From CALZIK01 sp945787635 (lineage in GTDB: Bacteria; Acidobacteriota; Thermoanaerobaculia; Multivoradales; JAHEKO01), in contig CAMYNM010000016.1 of the NCBI GenBank assembly GCA_947259725.1, positions 102,250 through 166,249 on the forward strand: a stretch of DNA of 64,000 nt. The letters are read 5' to 3'. The stretch's first letter is position 1; each line of letters opens with the position of its first letter. This document shows, piece after piece, positions 33,083-42,081 of this stretch. The notes below the pieces were generated by a model, which made no database searches, was not told the origin of the DNA, and saw nothing but the letters and a program-made list of their open reading frames with translations. A program made the position numbers and the translations under genes.

Positions 33083-35800
33083 TCAACCGCAGCCGCTGGT
33101 GGCGCCGCAATTGAGGCAGTGGTAGCAGGTGCCGTTGCGCACCATGATCGAACCGCAATCTTGGCAGCTCGGCGCGTCGGTCTGCAACTGGAAGGTCGCC
33201 GCGGCGGCTGCCGCTCGCTCGACGGCGTCATGATCGCCGCCATCCAGATCGCCCTTCTCGTGGCTCTCACGCAAGACGATGCCCAACTCGCGCTGCTCTT
33301 CGCGACTCAGGAACTTCGAGCCGAGCCAGCGGAAGATGTAGTCCGAGATCGACTTGGCCATCGGGATCTCGGGGTTGTTGGTGAAGCCGGAGGGTTCGAA
33401 CCGGGTGTGTGCGAACTTCGTGATCAGAGTCGCGAGCGGCACGTGGTGCTGCAAAGCGATCGAGATGGACGTAGCGAAGGCGTCCATGAGACCCGAGATC
33501 GTTGAGCCTTCCTTGGCCATGACCACGAAGATCTCCCCTGGAGATCCGTCTTCGTAGAGACCCACGGTCAAGTAGCCCTTGTGCCCGCCGACGACGAACT
33601 TGTGGGTGATGGCCTGGCGCTCGTCCGGGAGCTTGCGGCGCATCGGCTTGACCGCTGTGGTCGCGGTGGCTCGTGACGACAGCGGCTGGCTGCGCTTGCA
33701 GCCGTTGCGGTAGACGGCGACCGCTTTGAGCCCCAGCCTCCAGCCTTCCATGTAGGCGGCCTCGATCTCGTCGAGAGTGGCCTCTTCGGGCATGTTGATC
33801 GTTTTGCTGATCGCACCTGAGACGAACGGCTGAACCGCGCCCAGCATTTCCAGGTGGCCGCGGTAGTGGATCGAGCGCTTGCCCGCGGCGGGCTTGAAGG
33901 CGCAGTCGAAAACCGGCAGGTGCTCCGATCGGAGGTCGGGCGCCCCTTCGATCGTGTCGTGCTCGTTGATGAAGCCGACGATGCGTTCGGTTTCGTTCGC
34001 GCCGTACCCGAGCCGCTTCAGCGCGAGCGGAACCGTGCGATTGACCATCTTGATCATGCCGCCGCCGACGAGCCGCTTGTATTTTACCAGCGCGATGTCG
34101 GGCTCGATTCCGGTCGTATCGCAATCCATCATGAAGGAAATGGTTCCGGTTGGCGCGATCACCGAGATCTGGCTGTTGCGCAGGCCGTACTGCGAGCCCA
34201 GCTCGACGACCGCGTCCCAACTCTCCTTGGCCCGCTGGAGGATCTCGAGAGGCACGTGCGCCGGGTCCACCTTCTGGAGCGCGTCGCGATGCATCTTCAT
34301 GACCCGCAGCATCGGGCGGCGATTTTGCTCGAAGCCGGAGAAGGCACCTTTGGTCGCCGCCATCCGCCCCGACTGGGCATAGGCGGCGCCCGACATCAGG
34401 GCGGTCAGAGCGGCCGCATAGTCCCGGCCGGCCTGGGAGTCGTAGGGCAGTCCCCGAGCCATCAGCAAGGCCCCCAGGTTCGCAAAGCCGAGGCCCAGCG
34501 GGCGGTAGTCGCGCGAGTTCTTGGCGATTGCCGGGCGAGGGTAGCTCGCCTGATCGACCAGGATCTCCTGAGCCGTGATCAGGATCTCGCACGCGTGGGT
34601 GAAGCCGGAGGCGTCGAAGCGCTCCGCTTCCGCGTCATAGAAAGCCAGCAGGTTGATCGAGGCCAGGTTGCAGGCGGTATCGTCGAGGAACATGAACTCG
34701 CTACAGGGATTGCTCGAGCGGATCGGGGCGGTATTCGAGCAGGTGTGCCAGCGGTTGATGGTGGAGTCGAACTGCACGCCGGGATCTCCACAAACCCAGG
34801 TGGCCTCGGCGATTTTCCGCATCAGGTCACGGGCTCGGTAGGTGTCCATGGGCGAGTCATCCACGACGGCGCGCGTCGTCCACTCGCCGTCGGCCTCGAC
34901 CGCCTGCATGAACTCGTCGGTGAGGCGCACGGAGTGGTTGGCGTTCTGGAAAGCGATCGAGTCGTAGGCTCCGCCCGGTACGTTGAAGCCGCCGTCGTAA
35001 CCGGAGTCGATCAGGGCCCAGGCCTTCTTTTCTTCTCGGGCCTTGCACTCGATGAACTCGATGATGTCGGGGTGAGCGGCATCCAGCATCACCATCTTGG
35101 CGGCGCGCCGGGTCTTGCCACCGCTTTTGATCACGCCTGCAAAAGCGTCGAAGCCCTTCATGAAGGACACCGGCCCGGAGGAGGTGCCACCCCCCTTCAG
35201 ATTCTCGCGAGACGATCTGAGGGTCGAGAGGTTGCTGCCCGTGCCCGAGCCGAACTTGAACAGCAGACCCTCGGTCTTGGCGAGATCCAGAATCGAGGAG
35301 AGACTGTCTTCGACGGAGTTGATGAAGCAGGCCGAGCACTGGGGCCGCTCTTCGATTCCGACGTTGAACCAAACCGGCGAGTTGAAGGCTGCCATCTGAT
35401 GGAGCAGGATGTGACAGAGCTCGGAACCGAAGACCTCGGCATCGGCGTCGGCCGCGAAGTAACCGGCCTCGCGACCCCAGCTCTCGATTGAGTCCACAAC
35501 GCGGTCGAGAACCTGTCGCAAGCTCTGCTCGCGCGCCGGAGTGCCCGGCACGCCGCGAAAGTACTTGTTGGCCACCACGTTCGAAGCCCGCCGGCTCCAG
35601 AAGGTGGGGAACTCGACTTCCTTCTGCTCGAAGACCGGATCGCCGTTCTCGTCGTGGATGGTGGCGTCGCGAATCTCCCATTCGACGAGGTTGTAAGGAT
35701 GGGTGCCTTCCTCGGTGAAACGCCGAACGATGGTCACGCCGGAAGGGGCGCCGGCGGCGTTTTGAGTCGCGGGCTGTTGTTTGCGCAATTCGGGATCCAC
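33083..35800 (-). CDS. nrdJ: Adenosylcobalamin-dependent (class II) ribonucleoside-diphosphate reductase
   Basis: This 905-residue enzyme makes deoxyribonucleotides with or without oxygen, using B12. Family phrases include FNSPVWFNVGI, ACFINSVEDSL, LLFKFGSGTGSNLS, SNPCSEFMFLDDTACNLAS with the catalytic Cys, and APTGTISFMMDCDTTGIEPD. The C-terminal zinc-ribbon tail has CQDCG and CYHCLNCG. The start is GTG at 35800 with AGGAGG in front; the long in-frame extension upstream is not translated. The leader (35801-35996) was searched for a cobalamin riboswitch and none was found. It lies 196 bp downstream of bcrD on the same strand, probably with its own promoter. Confidence 0.96.
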   Translation of the reverse strand: MDPELRKQQPATQNAAGAPSGVTIVRRFTEEGTHPYNLVEWEIRDATIHDENGDPVFEQKEVEFPTFWSRRASNVVANKYFRGVPGTPAREQSLRQVLDRVVDSIESWGREAGYFAADADAEVFGSELCHILLHQMAAFNSPVWFNVGIEERPQCSACFINSVEDSLSSILDLAKTEGLLFKFGSGTGSNLSTLRSSRENLKGGGTSSGPVSFMKGFDAFAGVIKSGGKTRRAAKMVMLDAAHPDIIEFIECKAREEKKAWALIDSGYDGGFNVPGGAYDSIAFQNANHSVRLTDEFMQAVEADGEWTTRAVVDDSPMDTYRARDLMRKIAEATWVCGDPGVQFDSTINRWHTCSNTAPIRSSNPCSEFMFLDDTACNLASINLLAFYDAEAERFDASGFTHACEILITAQEILVDQASYPRPAIAKNSRDYRPLGLGFANLGALLMARGLPYDSQAGRDYAAALTALMSGAAYAQSGRMAATKGAFSGFEQNRRPMLRVMKMHRDALQKVDPAHVPLEILQRAKESWDAVVELGSQYGLRNSQISVIAPTGTISFMMDCDTTGIEPDIALVKYKRLVGGGMIKMVNRTVPLALKRLGYGANETERIVGFINEHDTIEGAPDLRSEHLPVFDCAFKPAAGKRSIHYRGHLEMLGAVQPFVSGAISKTINMPEEATLDEIEAAYMEGWRLGLKAVAVYRNGCKRSQPLSSRATATTAVKPMRRKLPDERQAITHKFVVGGHKGYLTVGLYEDGSPGEIFVVMAKEGSTISGLMDAFATSISIALQHHVPLATLITKFAHTRFEPSGFTNNPEIPMAKSISDYIFRWLGSKFLSREEQRELGIVLRESHEKGDLDGGDHDAVERAAAAAATFQLQTDAPSCQDCGSIMVRNGTCYHCLNCGATSGCG

Positions 35801-35996
35801 GTTGCCTCCTGAAGTCTCTGCCGTGCGCCGGTTGATCCGGTCTCGCCCCTTGCTGGTTTCTGAAGTTCGGACTGCCTTTTCGGGCGGTCTCAGACTATGA
35901 ACGCGATGCCCTGGCCGCCACACCCCAACGGGTAGGTTTGACCTGAATAATCCTTTTCTGAAAGCTATTTGGCCACTGGTGTCGGTAGCCGCCGCA
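35801..35996. other. Intergenic region between bcrD and nrdJ, no convincing element
   Basis: The 196 bp hold an imperfect short hairpin near 35868-35892 and the nrdJ ribosome site. A GCCACTG string near 35963 resembles the B12 box but is on the wrong strand for nrdJ and lacks the other conserved riboswitch parts. Confidence 0.5.
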
Positions 35997-36842
35997 TTAC
36001 AAGCCTGCGGGGTGGGCGCGGCGGGCTCGCCCAGCTCCGCCAGCGACCGGATCCGGCAGCGAGGCCCGACGATACCCCAGAAACGCGGCCCCCACCCCGG
36101 CTGCGAACTGGACCATGTCCCCCGGAGGCAAATTGACCGCACAACCGAGGTGGCGCTGGACCTCGACCGCCATGGTCGGGAAGCGCAGAATCCCACCGAG
36201 CAAGGTGTACTCCGGCTCCATGCGGACGCGCTTCATGAGTTGCACGGCGCGTCCGACCAGCGACACGATCGCCCCCTGCATGATGTCGGCGGGAGGGCGT
36301 CCAAGCGAGAGGTGGTTGATTACTTCCGATTCGGCGAACACCGCACAAACACCGGAGATCGGCGCGGGATCCTTGGACGTCGAGGCGAGCACGCCGATCT
36401 CGTCCGTTTGATAGCCCATGTACTGGGCGGTCTTCTCGATGAAGGCACCGGTTCCGGCGGCGCACTTGTCGTTGAGCCGGAACGATCTCACCTTGAAATG
36501 TTCGTCGATCCGGGAGGCCTTCATCGTCTGCCCGCCGATATCGAGGACGGTGCGACTTTGCGGAAAAAAGAAGGCGGCGCCTCGGGCCGCGGCGGTGAGG
36601 TCCGTGACGGCAACATCGCAGAAGGGCACCTGGTGACGTCCGAATCCGGTTGCGATGACGTAGGCGATTTCGTCTTCACGGCGGCCAGCCGCCCCCAGGG
36701 CCTCCTCGAAGACCCGCCGTGAGATCTCGGGCAATCGGAACCCGGTCCGTGCCATGGCGGTGCCCAACACCTGTTTGCCGTCGGCCAGGACGACGGCTTT
36801 GGCGTAGGTCGAGCCGACGTCGATGCCGGCGGTGAAAATCAT
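35997..36842 (-). CDS. bcrD: Benzoyl-CoA reductase activator subunit D (BcrD/BzdQ-like ATPase)
   Basis: This 281-residue ASKHA-fold ATPase is of the BadF/BadG/BcrA/BcrD family. It opens with the phosphate loop AGIDVGSTYAKAVVLADG. The cluster Cys in FRLNDKCAAGTGAF and GVCAVFAESEVINH would share a [4Fe-4S] cluster across the dimer, and LLGGILRFP is the second phosphate region. Together with BcrA it hydrolyses ATP to push electrons into the BcrBC active site. Its ATG overlaps the bcrA stop (ATGA). Assignment to D rather than A rests on operon order (C-B-A-D). Activators of 2-hydroxyacyl-CoA dehydratases are the main alternative, but the neighbouring had-oah-dch genes settle the pathway. Confidence 0.88.
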   Translation of the reverse strand: MIFTAGIDVGSTYAKAVVLADGKQVLGTAMARTGFRLPEISRRVFEEALGAAGRREDEIAYVIATGFGRHQVPFCDVAVTDLTAAARGAAFFFPQSRTVLDIGGQTMKASRIDEHFKVRSFRLNDKCAAGTGAFIEKTAQYMGYQTDEIGVLASTSKDPAPISGVCAVFAESEVINHLSLGRPPADIMQGAIVSLVGRAVQLMKRVRMEPEYTLLGGILRFPTMAVEVQRHLGCAVNLPPGDMVQFAAGVGAAFLGYRRASLPDPVAGGAGRARRAHPAGL

Positions 36843-37663
36843 GAGGCCTCCTCTCTGAGCCTCGGTCGGGCCGGCTGGTAACCGGCACGGAGCCGGTCGA
36901 GACCGAACAGGCTCGCTCCCAGGGCACCCATGTAGTGGGATTCGTCGCTGACGTTGAGCGGAAGGCCGAGCTTCGCCTCCAACGTCCGCACCATGCCGAT
37001 GTTCTTGGCGACGCCGCCGCTGAAGGTGACCTCGCGCTCGATGCCGACGCGGCGCAGAAGGCCGAGAGAGCGCGAAGCGATCGATTCGTGCACTCCGAGG
37101 AGGATGTCTTCGATCTTCTGCCCCCTGCCCAGCCAGGAGAGGATCTCGGACTCGGCGAAGACCGTGCAGGTCGTGCTGATTCGGACCGATTTCCGGGCCT
37201 TGAGGGCGGTTGGGCCGAGCTCTCCCAGAGGGATGTCAAGGGCGGTCGACGCGGCGCCCAGGAATCGGCCGGTACCGGCCGCGCATTTGTCGTTCATGCA
37301 GAAGTCCAGGATGTCGCCGGCGGGCGCGACGCTGATCGCCTTGGTGTCCTGGCCGCCCATATCGAGCACCGTGCGGGTGCCGGGGAACATCCGGACCGCT
37401 CCGCGGGCGTGGCAGCTGATCTCGGTGACCTGGTCGTGACCGAAGTTGATCTGGTAACGGCCATAGCCGGTGCCGATGACGCTCTCGATGTCTTGATCTG
37501 TGACATCGGCGTCCGCCATGGCCAGTTCGAACGCGTTCTCCGCCGCCGTGACCACATTGGCGCCGGTGTCGATAAGAGACCTGCCGACGATCTCTTCCTG
37601 GTCGTTGATGATGACGGCCTTGGTCTGGGTCGAACCGACGTCTACGCCCGCTGCGAACGCCAT
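36839..37663 (-). CDS. bcrA: Benzoyl-CoA reductase activator subunit A (BcrA/BzdP-like ATPase)
   Basis: This is a 274-residue paralogue of the next gene, with AAGVDVGSTQTKAVIIND, DMGGQDTKAI, the cluster Cys in MNDKCAAGTGRFL and STTCTVFAESEIL, and SGGVAKNIGMV. ATG at 37663 is fixed by GGAGGAT upstream. Thauera BcrA is, as I recall, about 50 kDa because of an N-terminal extension. This one has only the core, as in the Azoarcus BzdP subunit. With BcrD it forms the ATP-driven electron-transfer module of benzoyl-CoA reductase. It is co-translated with bcrD and lies 28 bp after bcrB. Confidence 0.88.
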   Translation of the reverse strand: MAFAAGVDVGSTQTKAVIINDQEEIVGRSLIDTGANVVTAAENAFELAMADADVTDQDIESVIGTGYGRYQINFGHDQVTEISCHARGAVRMFPGTRTVLDMGGQDTKAISVAPAGDILDFCMNDKCAAGTGRFLGAASTALDIPLGELGPTALKARKSVRISTTCTVFAESEILSWLGRGQKIEDILLGVHESIASRSLGLLRRVGIEREVTFSGGVAKNIGMVRTLEAKLGLPLNVSDESHYMGALGASLFGLDRLRAGYQPARPRLREEAS

Positions 37664-37691
37664 TGCGGTGATCCTCCTGCGGTTGTTTGAG

Positions 37692-38981
37692 TCACTGTGG
37701 CCGCGCCTCTCGCAGTCGGCGGGCGGCGAGGCCTTCGAAGAAGGCATCGGCTCGGTTCTTGAGCTGGGCTTCGGAGACCACTCTCTTGTCCATCATGTCG
37801 GACTCCATGAACAGGGTCGGCACGTCGTGCTTCTCGATCAGGGCGCGCCGGCTGTCGGCGAGTCCGGTGGATACCGTGCGGCAGCTCTTGATCGGGTGGT
37901 AAACGACGCCGTCGATCTCGAACTCCTCGATCATGTTTCCGATGACCCGGTTGCTCTGGAACATCGCGTCCATCGCGTCGCGTACCGAAAGAAGCACGCC
38001 TTCGGCCAGGCTCGCGAGCGGCCGTTCGAGGTCGTACTCGAAGCCGAGATGAGTCCCGCCGGAGGCGAACCACAGATAGGTCGAGTTGACGAACACGCCG
38101 CCCCAGTCGGTGAAGAGCTCGTTGAAACGTCGGAAGATCGGGTAACACGGAACGCCGACGAAGGTGAGCCGGTAGGTCTCCTCGGTGCGCGTCCCGATGC
38201 CTTGTTCGGCCTTGAGCTCGAGTTCCTCGACCAGGTCCTCGAAGTACCGGGCCGCCTCGGGAGTGCCGCGCAGGCCGTTGGCGACGCCCAGAAAAACGGT
38301 GCCGTCGGTGAGCGAGTTGAACACCGCCGGCCGGCTCCGGTTGAGTTCGATGATCCGCTTCCAAGAGCGGCTGACCGTGTTGCAATCGGCGAGGACCTGG
38401 CGCAACCGGTCGACGTCGAAACGCTTGCCGGTGACGTCTTCGCAGGTACCGATCAGCTCACGAATCTGGCCCTCGACGTAGCGGCGGTCGGTCTCGAAGT
38501 CTTGGCTTCCGGGCCGGCTCGGCGGCCCGGCTTGCCGGTTGCCGGGAACATCCAGCGTAAAGACCCGCGTGCCGTGGAGGCGCTCCCAGATCTCGGCCCA
38601 CTTGATGTAGGTGTTGCAGGCGTTGGTCAGAACCGCCAGGGTAGGTGTGGGAATCCGGCCGGCGGGGTGCTCTCCGCCGCGCAGCTGGACGGCGACGTCG
38701 GCCTTCACGTAGCCGCAAATGTCGGGCGAGTAGCCGAAGTCCTCGGCTTCGTTGAGGTACTCGTGAGCGACGTGTCGGACCGCCATCTGGAGCGAGTTGA
38801 TCTCCGGAAAAACCACCGGTAGGTCGAAGCATCGAAGCACCTCGACGAAGCTGCCCATGACGAAGACGTAGGCCGACGGTTCGCTGCGCTCGGCGGCGCC
38901 GGAAAGGCCGTCGAACCAGTTCTTGAACAGAACCGAGCCCTCCCTATGACCGCGGCCGAGGATCTCTGTGGTTCCGGTCAA
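37692..38981 (-). CDS. bcrB: Benzoyl-CoA reductase catalytic subunit B
   Basis: This 429-residue protein is of the 2-hydroxyacyl-CoA dehydratase D/BcrB-BcrC family. Conserved Cys that hold the double-cubane or [4Fe-4S] clusters appear in LTNACNTYIKW, GVPCYPIF and PIKSCRTVSTG. The phrases LPVVFPEINSLQMAVRH and RPLASLAEGVLLSVRDAM are family-typical. With BcrC it reduces the aromatic ring of benzoyl-CoA to cyclohexa-1,5-diene-1-carboxyl-CoA at very low potential. Length agrees with BcrB (about 430). It lies 15 bp after bcrC. Dehydratases of hydroxyacyl-CoAs are excluded mainly by context. Confidence 0.88.
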   Translation of the reverse strand: MTGTTEILGRGHREGSVLFKNWFDGLSGAAERSEPSAYVFVMGSFVEVLRCFDLPVVFPEINSLQMAVRHVAHEYLNEAEDFGYSPDICGYVKADVAVQLRGGEHPAGRIPTPTLAVLTNACNTYIKWAEIWERLHGTRVFTLDVPGNRQAGPPSRPGSQDFETDRRYVEGQIRELIGTCEDVTGKRFDVDRLRQVLADCNTVSRSWKRIIELNRSRPAVFNSLTDGTVFLGVANGLRGTPEAARYFEDLVEELELKAEQGIGTRTEETYRLTFVGVPCYPIFRRFNELFTDWGGVFVNSTYLWFASGGTHLGFEYDLERPLASLAEGVLLSVRDAMDAMFQSNRVIGNMIEEFEIDGVVYHPIKSCRTVSTGLADSRRALIEKHDVPTLFMESDMMDKRVVSEAQLKNRADAFFEGLAARRLREARPQ

Positions 38982-38996
38982 AGCAGTGCCTTTCTC

Positions 38997-40172
38997 CTAA
39001 GCAAACAGCAGGTTCTCCGCGAAGGTCTCGAGCTGCAGCTCCATTTGCTCGAAGCTCGACATGGTTTCCTGAAACTCGGTGACCAGGTAGGGGATGTCGT
39101 GCTGGTCGAGGGCGCCGGTGTAGGCGACCTGTTCCTCGAGGCCCGGCTCGCACATCTTGGCGGCGCCGATGATGGCGGCGTCGGCTCCGGATCTGTCGAT
39201 CCGCTCCAAGAGCATCTTCTCCTTGGGTTTGCGCAGATCGTGCTGCACCGGGCTGTAGGACGACGACTCGAGGTAGGCGTGAGCGAGAGCTTCGAGCGGC
39301 GGGCCGCCGGTCGGCACCGGCTCGAGCAGCCAGCGCAGCCCGATCAGGAGATCATCGTCGACCAGATAGCAGGATCGACCGATGGTGCGGATGAGATCGA
39401 GCGGTGGCTGCTCGCAGAAGCCTCCTTCGAAAACCACCCGGATTCGGTCCTGGCGTTTGCGGTCACGCTGCCGGATCAGGGGCAACAGCCACTCGAGCAG
39501 CTCGTTGTGCTCGTCCCGGGGCAGGATGCCGGCGAGCGCGGTCAGGAGATAGCCCTCCTCGGCCGACAGCAACCACGGCCTCTCGCGCTTGATCGAGTAG
39601 AGCTCGCGCAAGAGGGCTCGATTGAGGTTGAAGACCTCGATCGCGCGCCAGACGTCGGCGTCGGTGACTCGTCGGCCCGCGACCTCCTCCAGGCTGCGCA
39701 GGATGCGCGCGTACTCTCCGGTCAGGTACTCGATCGAGTGCGCGGAGTTGGCGTTCTGCGGTAGATAGAGGATCTGGCAGGGGTAGTCGACGTTGCGTCC
39801 CCAGATCGCGGCGAGGTTGCGCGCAGCGTCGCAGATCGGATGGCTCACGAACATGTCGAGCTCGAGCTTGCCCGACAGCGCGAGCTCGAGTGAGGTCTTC
39901 AAGATCGAACACAGGTAGGAGCCGAACCGCGACTCGGCATGGGTAGCGTCGAGGATGGCGCCGCGGATCTTGATCGGGAGGAGACCGGCCGCGTGCGCCA
40001 GCTCCTCGGGAAAGTAGACCTGGAAATGGCCGACCACACTGCCGCCTGCCTCGCGCCACCGCTTGACGCTCGGATAGCTTGGGTCTTCGACCAGCTCGCG
40101 GCACAGGTCGAGGACCTCGTCCGGGTCACTCTTGGGCCACTCGAAGGTTCGTGTCGTCCGGTTGCTAGGCAT
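38997..40172 (-). CDS. bcrC: Benzoyl-CoA reductase catalytic subunit C
   Basis: The 391-residue paralogue of BcrB carries cluster Cys in VSHPICDAARNLA, FEGGFCEQPPLDLI and GAAKMCEPGLEEQV. The N-terminal substrate region GHFQVYFPEELAHAAGLLPI is well conserved in the family. ATG at 40172 is chosen because it overlaps the dch stop by eight bases, the usual coupling in this operon; the longer frame upstream belongs to dch coding sequence in another phase. Together with BcrB it forms the ring-reducing module. No gene for the electron-donating ferredoxin or 2-oxoglutarate:ferredoxin oxidoreductase lies in the window. Confidence 0.88.
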   Translation of the reverse strand: MPSNRTTRTFEWPKSDPDEVLDLCRELVEDPSYPSVKRWREAGGSVVGHFQVYFPEELAHAAGLLPIKIRGAILDATHAESRFGSYLCSILKTSLELALSGKLELDMFVSHPICDAARNLAAIWGRNVDYPCQILYLPQNANSAHSIEYLTGEYARILRSLEEVAGRRVTDADVWRAIEVFNLNRALLRELYSIKRERPWLLSAEEGYLLTALAGILPRDEHNELLEWLLPLIRQRDRKRQDRIRVVFEGGFCEQPPLDLIRTIGRSCYLVDDDLLIGLRWLLEPVPTGGPPLEALAHAYLESSSYSPVQHDLRKPKEKMLLERIDRSGADAAIIGAAKMCEPGLEEQVAYTGALDQHDIPYLVTEFQETMSSFEQMELQLETFAENLLFA

Positions 40173-40926
40173 TGGTCCAGGCCGGTTCGCGCTTTTCCAG
40201 AAACGCGCGGATGCCCTCTTCGCCGTCGTGGGTCGCCATGAGCTCGCCGAGGTAGCGGCGTTCGAGCATCGGGAGGCGTCGGCGAACCTCTTCGTTGAAG
40301 GAGGCGCGTAGCGCTCGGGTGGTTTGCCGGAGCGCCGCGGCCGAGCGCGGCAGAATCGACTCCTGAAGAAACTCCTCGAGAGCGTGCTCGAGCTCTCCCT
40401 CGGCGCAGACAACCGTGACCAGGCCGTGATCGGCGGCTTCCTGAGCGGTCATCTGCCGGGCACCCAGGATCAGGTTCTCGGCGGCGGCTCGGCCCAGAAG
40501 CAAGGGAAACGCGGCGCACGCGAGCGGCGGGAACACGCCCAGTTGCACCTCGGGCAGGGCGAACACGGCGGTTTCTTCGGCGACAACGAAATGGCAGAAG
40601 CCGGCCAGCTCGAAGGCCCCGCCGAGACAGCGACCGCGAACCGCCGCGACCGCGGGCACGTCGGTTGCCATCAGGGTCTGGAACACCTCGTGAAAGGCCG
40701 GCAGAAACCGCTCGACCTCTCCCCGCACGTGCTCTTCGACGCTGGCGCCGTACGAGAAGCTCTTGCCGCTCGCGGTCAACACGAATGCCTTGAGATCGGG
40801 ATCCGCGCCGTGGAGGTGAATGGCCTCGGTCAGCTCCTCGCAGAGCTCGCGGTCGAGGATGTTGCCGGGTGGCGGTCCGAGCCGAAACGAGCAGATCTCG
40901 GCGCTGCGTAGTATGGCTAGGCTCAT
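40165..40926 (-). CDS. dch: Cyclohexa-1,5-diene-1-carbonyl-CoA hydratase
   Basis: This 253-residue crotonase-fold protein adds water to the dienoyl-CoA made by benzoyl-CoA reductase, giving 6-hydroxycyclohex-1-ene-1-carbonyl-CoA. The oxyanion-hole strands are KSFSYGASVEEH and VRGRCLGGAFELAGFCHF, and LPEVQLGVFPPLAC replaces the PE..LG..P motif of general enoyl-CoA hydratases. The SFSYGASVEEH phrase is, as I recall, particular to Dch proteins. Its ATG overlaps the oah stop (ATGA), and its stop overlaps bcrC. Confidence 0.9.
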   Translation of the reverse strand: MSLAILRSAEICSFRLGPPPGNILDRELCEELTEAIHLHGADPDLKAFVLTASGKSFSYGASVEEHVRGEVERFLPAFHEVFQTLMATDVPAVAAVRGRCLGGAFELAGFCHFVVAEETAVFALPEVQLGVFPPLACAAFPLLLGRAAAENLILGARQMTAQEAADHGLVTVVCAEGELEHALEEFLQESILPRSAAALRQTTRALRASFNEEVRRRLPMLERRYLGELMATHDGEEGIRAFLEKREPAWTNA

Positions 40927-42056
40927 CGAGTGATCTCCTTTCGCGGCGGCGACACGGCGGCGATCAACTCGTCGGTCCAGGGCTCGCCGGCGGCGAGTCG
41001 GCGACGAACATCGAGAAAGTCGACCTCGCGTTGCCCGCGCTCGCCGAAGTGAAACGCCGGAAACCCGGCTTTGGCCTCGGTCGCCATGTTCAGCGCCAGC
41101 CAGGCTCGGTTGGACTCACGGTTACGGTGCCAGTGCTGGAGCTTGTGCTTGCGCAACGACTCGATCGTCTTGGTCGTGCAGTCGGGCATGGTCAGGGCGA
41201 GTTTCCAGGCCAGCTCCTCGACCTTCGAGTCGAGACGTGAGAAGTCAGTCTCACAAGCGCGGGCTCGAGCCGTCTCCCGAGCGAGATCTTCGCCCTGTTT
41301 GAGTTTGCCGTAGGTGACTTGACCTTCGTCGTCGAGCCAGCGTTCCGTGACGACGCGGGGATCGGCGATGAACTCGCCGTTTTCCTTGAGCACTCGCTCC
41401 AGCCCGTTGATCAGGCCATAGCGGTTTGCTTCGTACGCGCTCCAGACCTCACACAGGGTGCACGACTCCATCGCGCGCGCGAAGCCGACGTAGAGCGGTA
41501 GAAAATCGGTCGATCCGCCATCGGGCGCAGAGCCGTGTTTGGGGCCGGCCTGGCCGAAGACGGCGGTATCGGCGGCGAGGGTGAAGTCGCAAGCCATTCC
41601 GATCTCCTGGCCCCCCGCCAGCCGCATGCCGTTGACGCGATTGATCACCGGCTTGTCGCATTCGAGGATCGCGGTGACCATGTCGTTGAACAGACGCATG
41701 TATTGGCGGTACTCGAGCGGTCGACCGGAGTAGATCTCCGCATACTCCGCGGTGTTGCCGCCGGTGCAGAAGGCGCGGTCGCCGACCGCGGTGAATACCA
41801 CCGCCACGACGTCGCGCGCCATCGAGGCGCGACGGAAGGCGAGAATCACCTCCTTGACCGCGTCGGTGGTGTACGAGTTGAGCTGGCGCGGGTTGTCGAG
41901 AATGATCCAGGCGTTGAACAGGCCTTCGGCAGGCTGTCCGCCGGGCTGGCGCAGCGGCCGGCGCTCGTAACGGATGTGTCGGAAGTCGAGGTCGGCTATC
42001 AACTCGTGGTTCTTGAGTACTGCTTCAGTGAGATCGGTCGCGGTCGCGCAGGGCAT
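40923..42056 (-). CDS. oah: 6-oxocyclohex-1-ene-1-carbonyl-CoA hydrolase (ring opening)
   Basis: This 377-residue enzyme, also called BamA, is a crotonase-family hydrolase that opens the ring to 3-hydroxypimelyl-CoA. Signature phrases used as environmental markers are visible: AWIILDNPRQLNSYTTDAVK, AFCTGGNTAEYAEIYSGRPL, INRVNGMRLAGGQEIGMACD and GQAGPKHGSAPDGGSTDFLP. Length fits BamA (about 377). It starts 25 bp after the had stop. This gene is the strongest single proof that the operon serves anaerobic aromatic degradation rather than amino acid fermentation. Confidence 0.96.
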   Translation of the reverse strand: MPCATATDLTEAVLKNHELIADLDFRHIRYERRPLRQPGGQPAEGLFNAWIILDNPRQLNSYTTDAVKEVILAFRRASMARDVVAVVFTAVGDRAFCTGGNTAEYAEIYSGRPLEYRQYMRLFNDMVTAILECDKPVINRVNGMRLAGGQEIGMACDFTLAADTAVFGQAGPKHGSAPDGGSTDFLPLYVGFARAMESCTLCEVWSAYEANRYGLINGLERVLKENGEFIADPRVVTERWLDDEGQVTYGKLKQGEDLARETARARACETDFSRLDSKVEELAWKLALTMPDCTTKTIESLRKHKLQHWHRNRESNRAWLALNMATEAKAGFPAFHFGERGQREVDFLDVRRRLAAGEPWTDELIAAVSPPRKEITR

Positions 42057-42081
42057 GTGAGACCTCCTAATGAGCGGCTGG

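Noticed and set aside
33854..35491. 545-residue open frame opposite nrdJ
   Set aside because: It mirrors the nrdJ codon pattern, has no ribosome site, and nrdJ is intact on the other strand.
35940..35996. GCCACTG string like a cobalamin riboswitch B12 box upstream of nrdJ
   Set aside because: It is on the plus strand while nrdJ is on the minus strand, and the other conserved riboswitch parts are absent.
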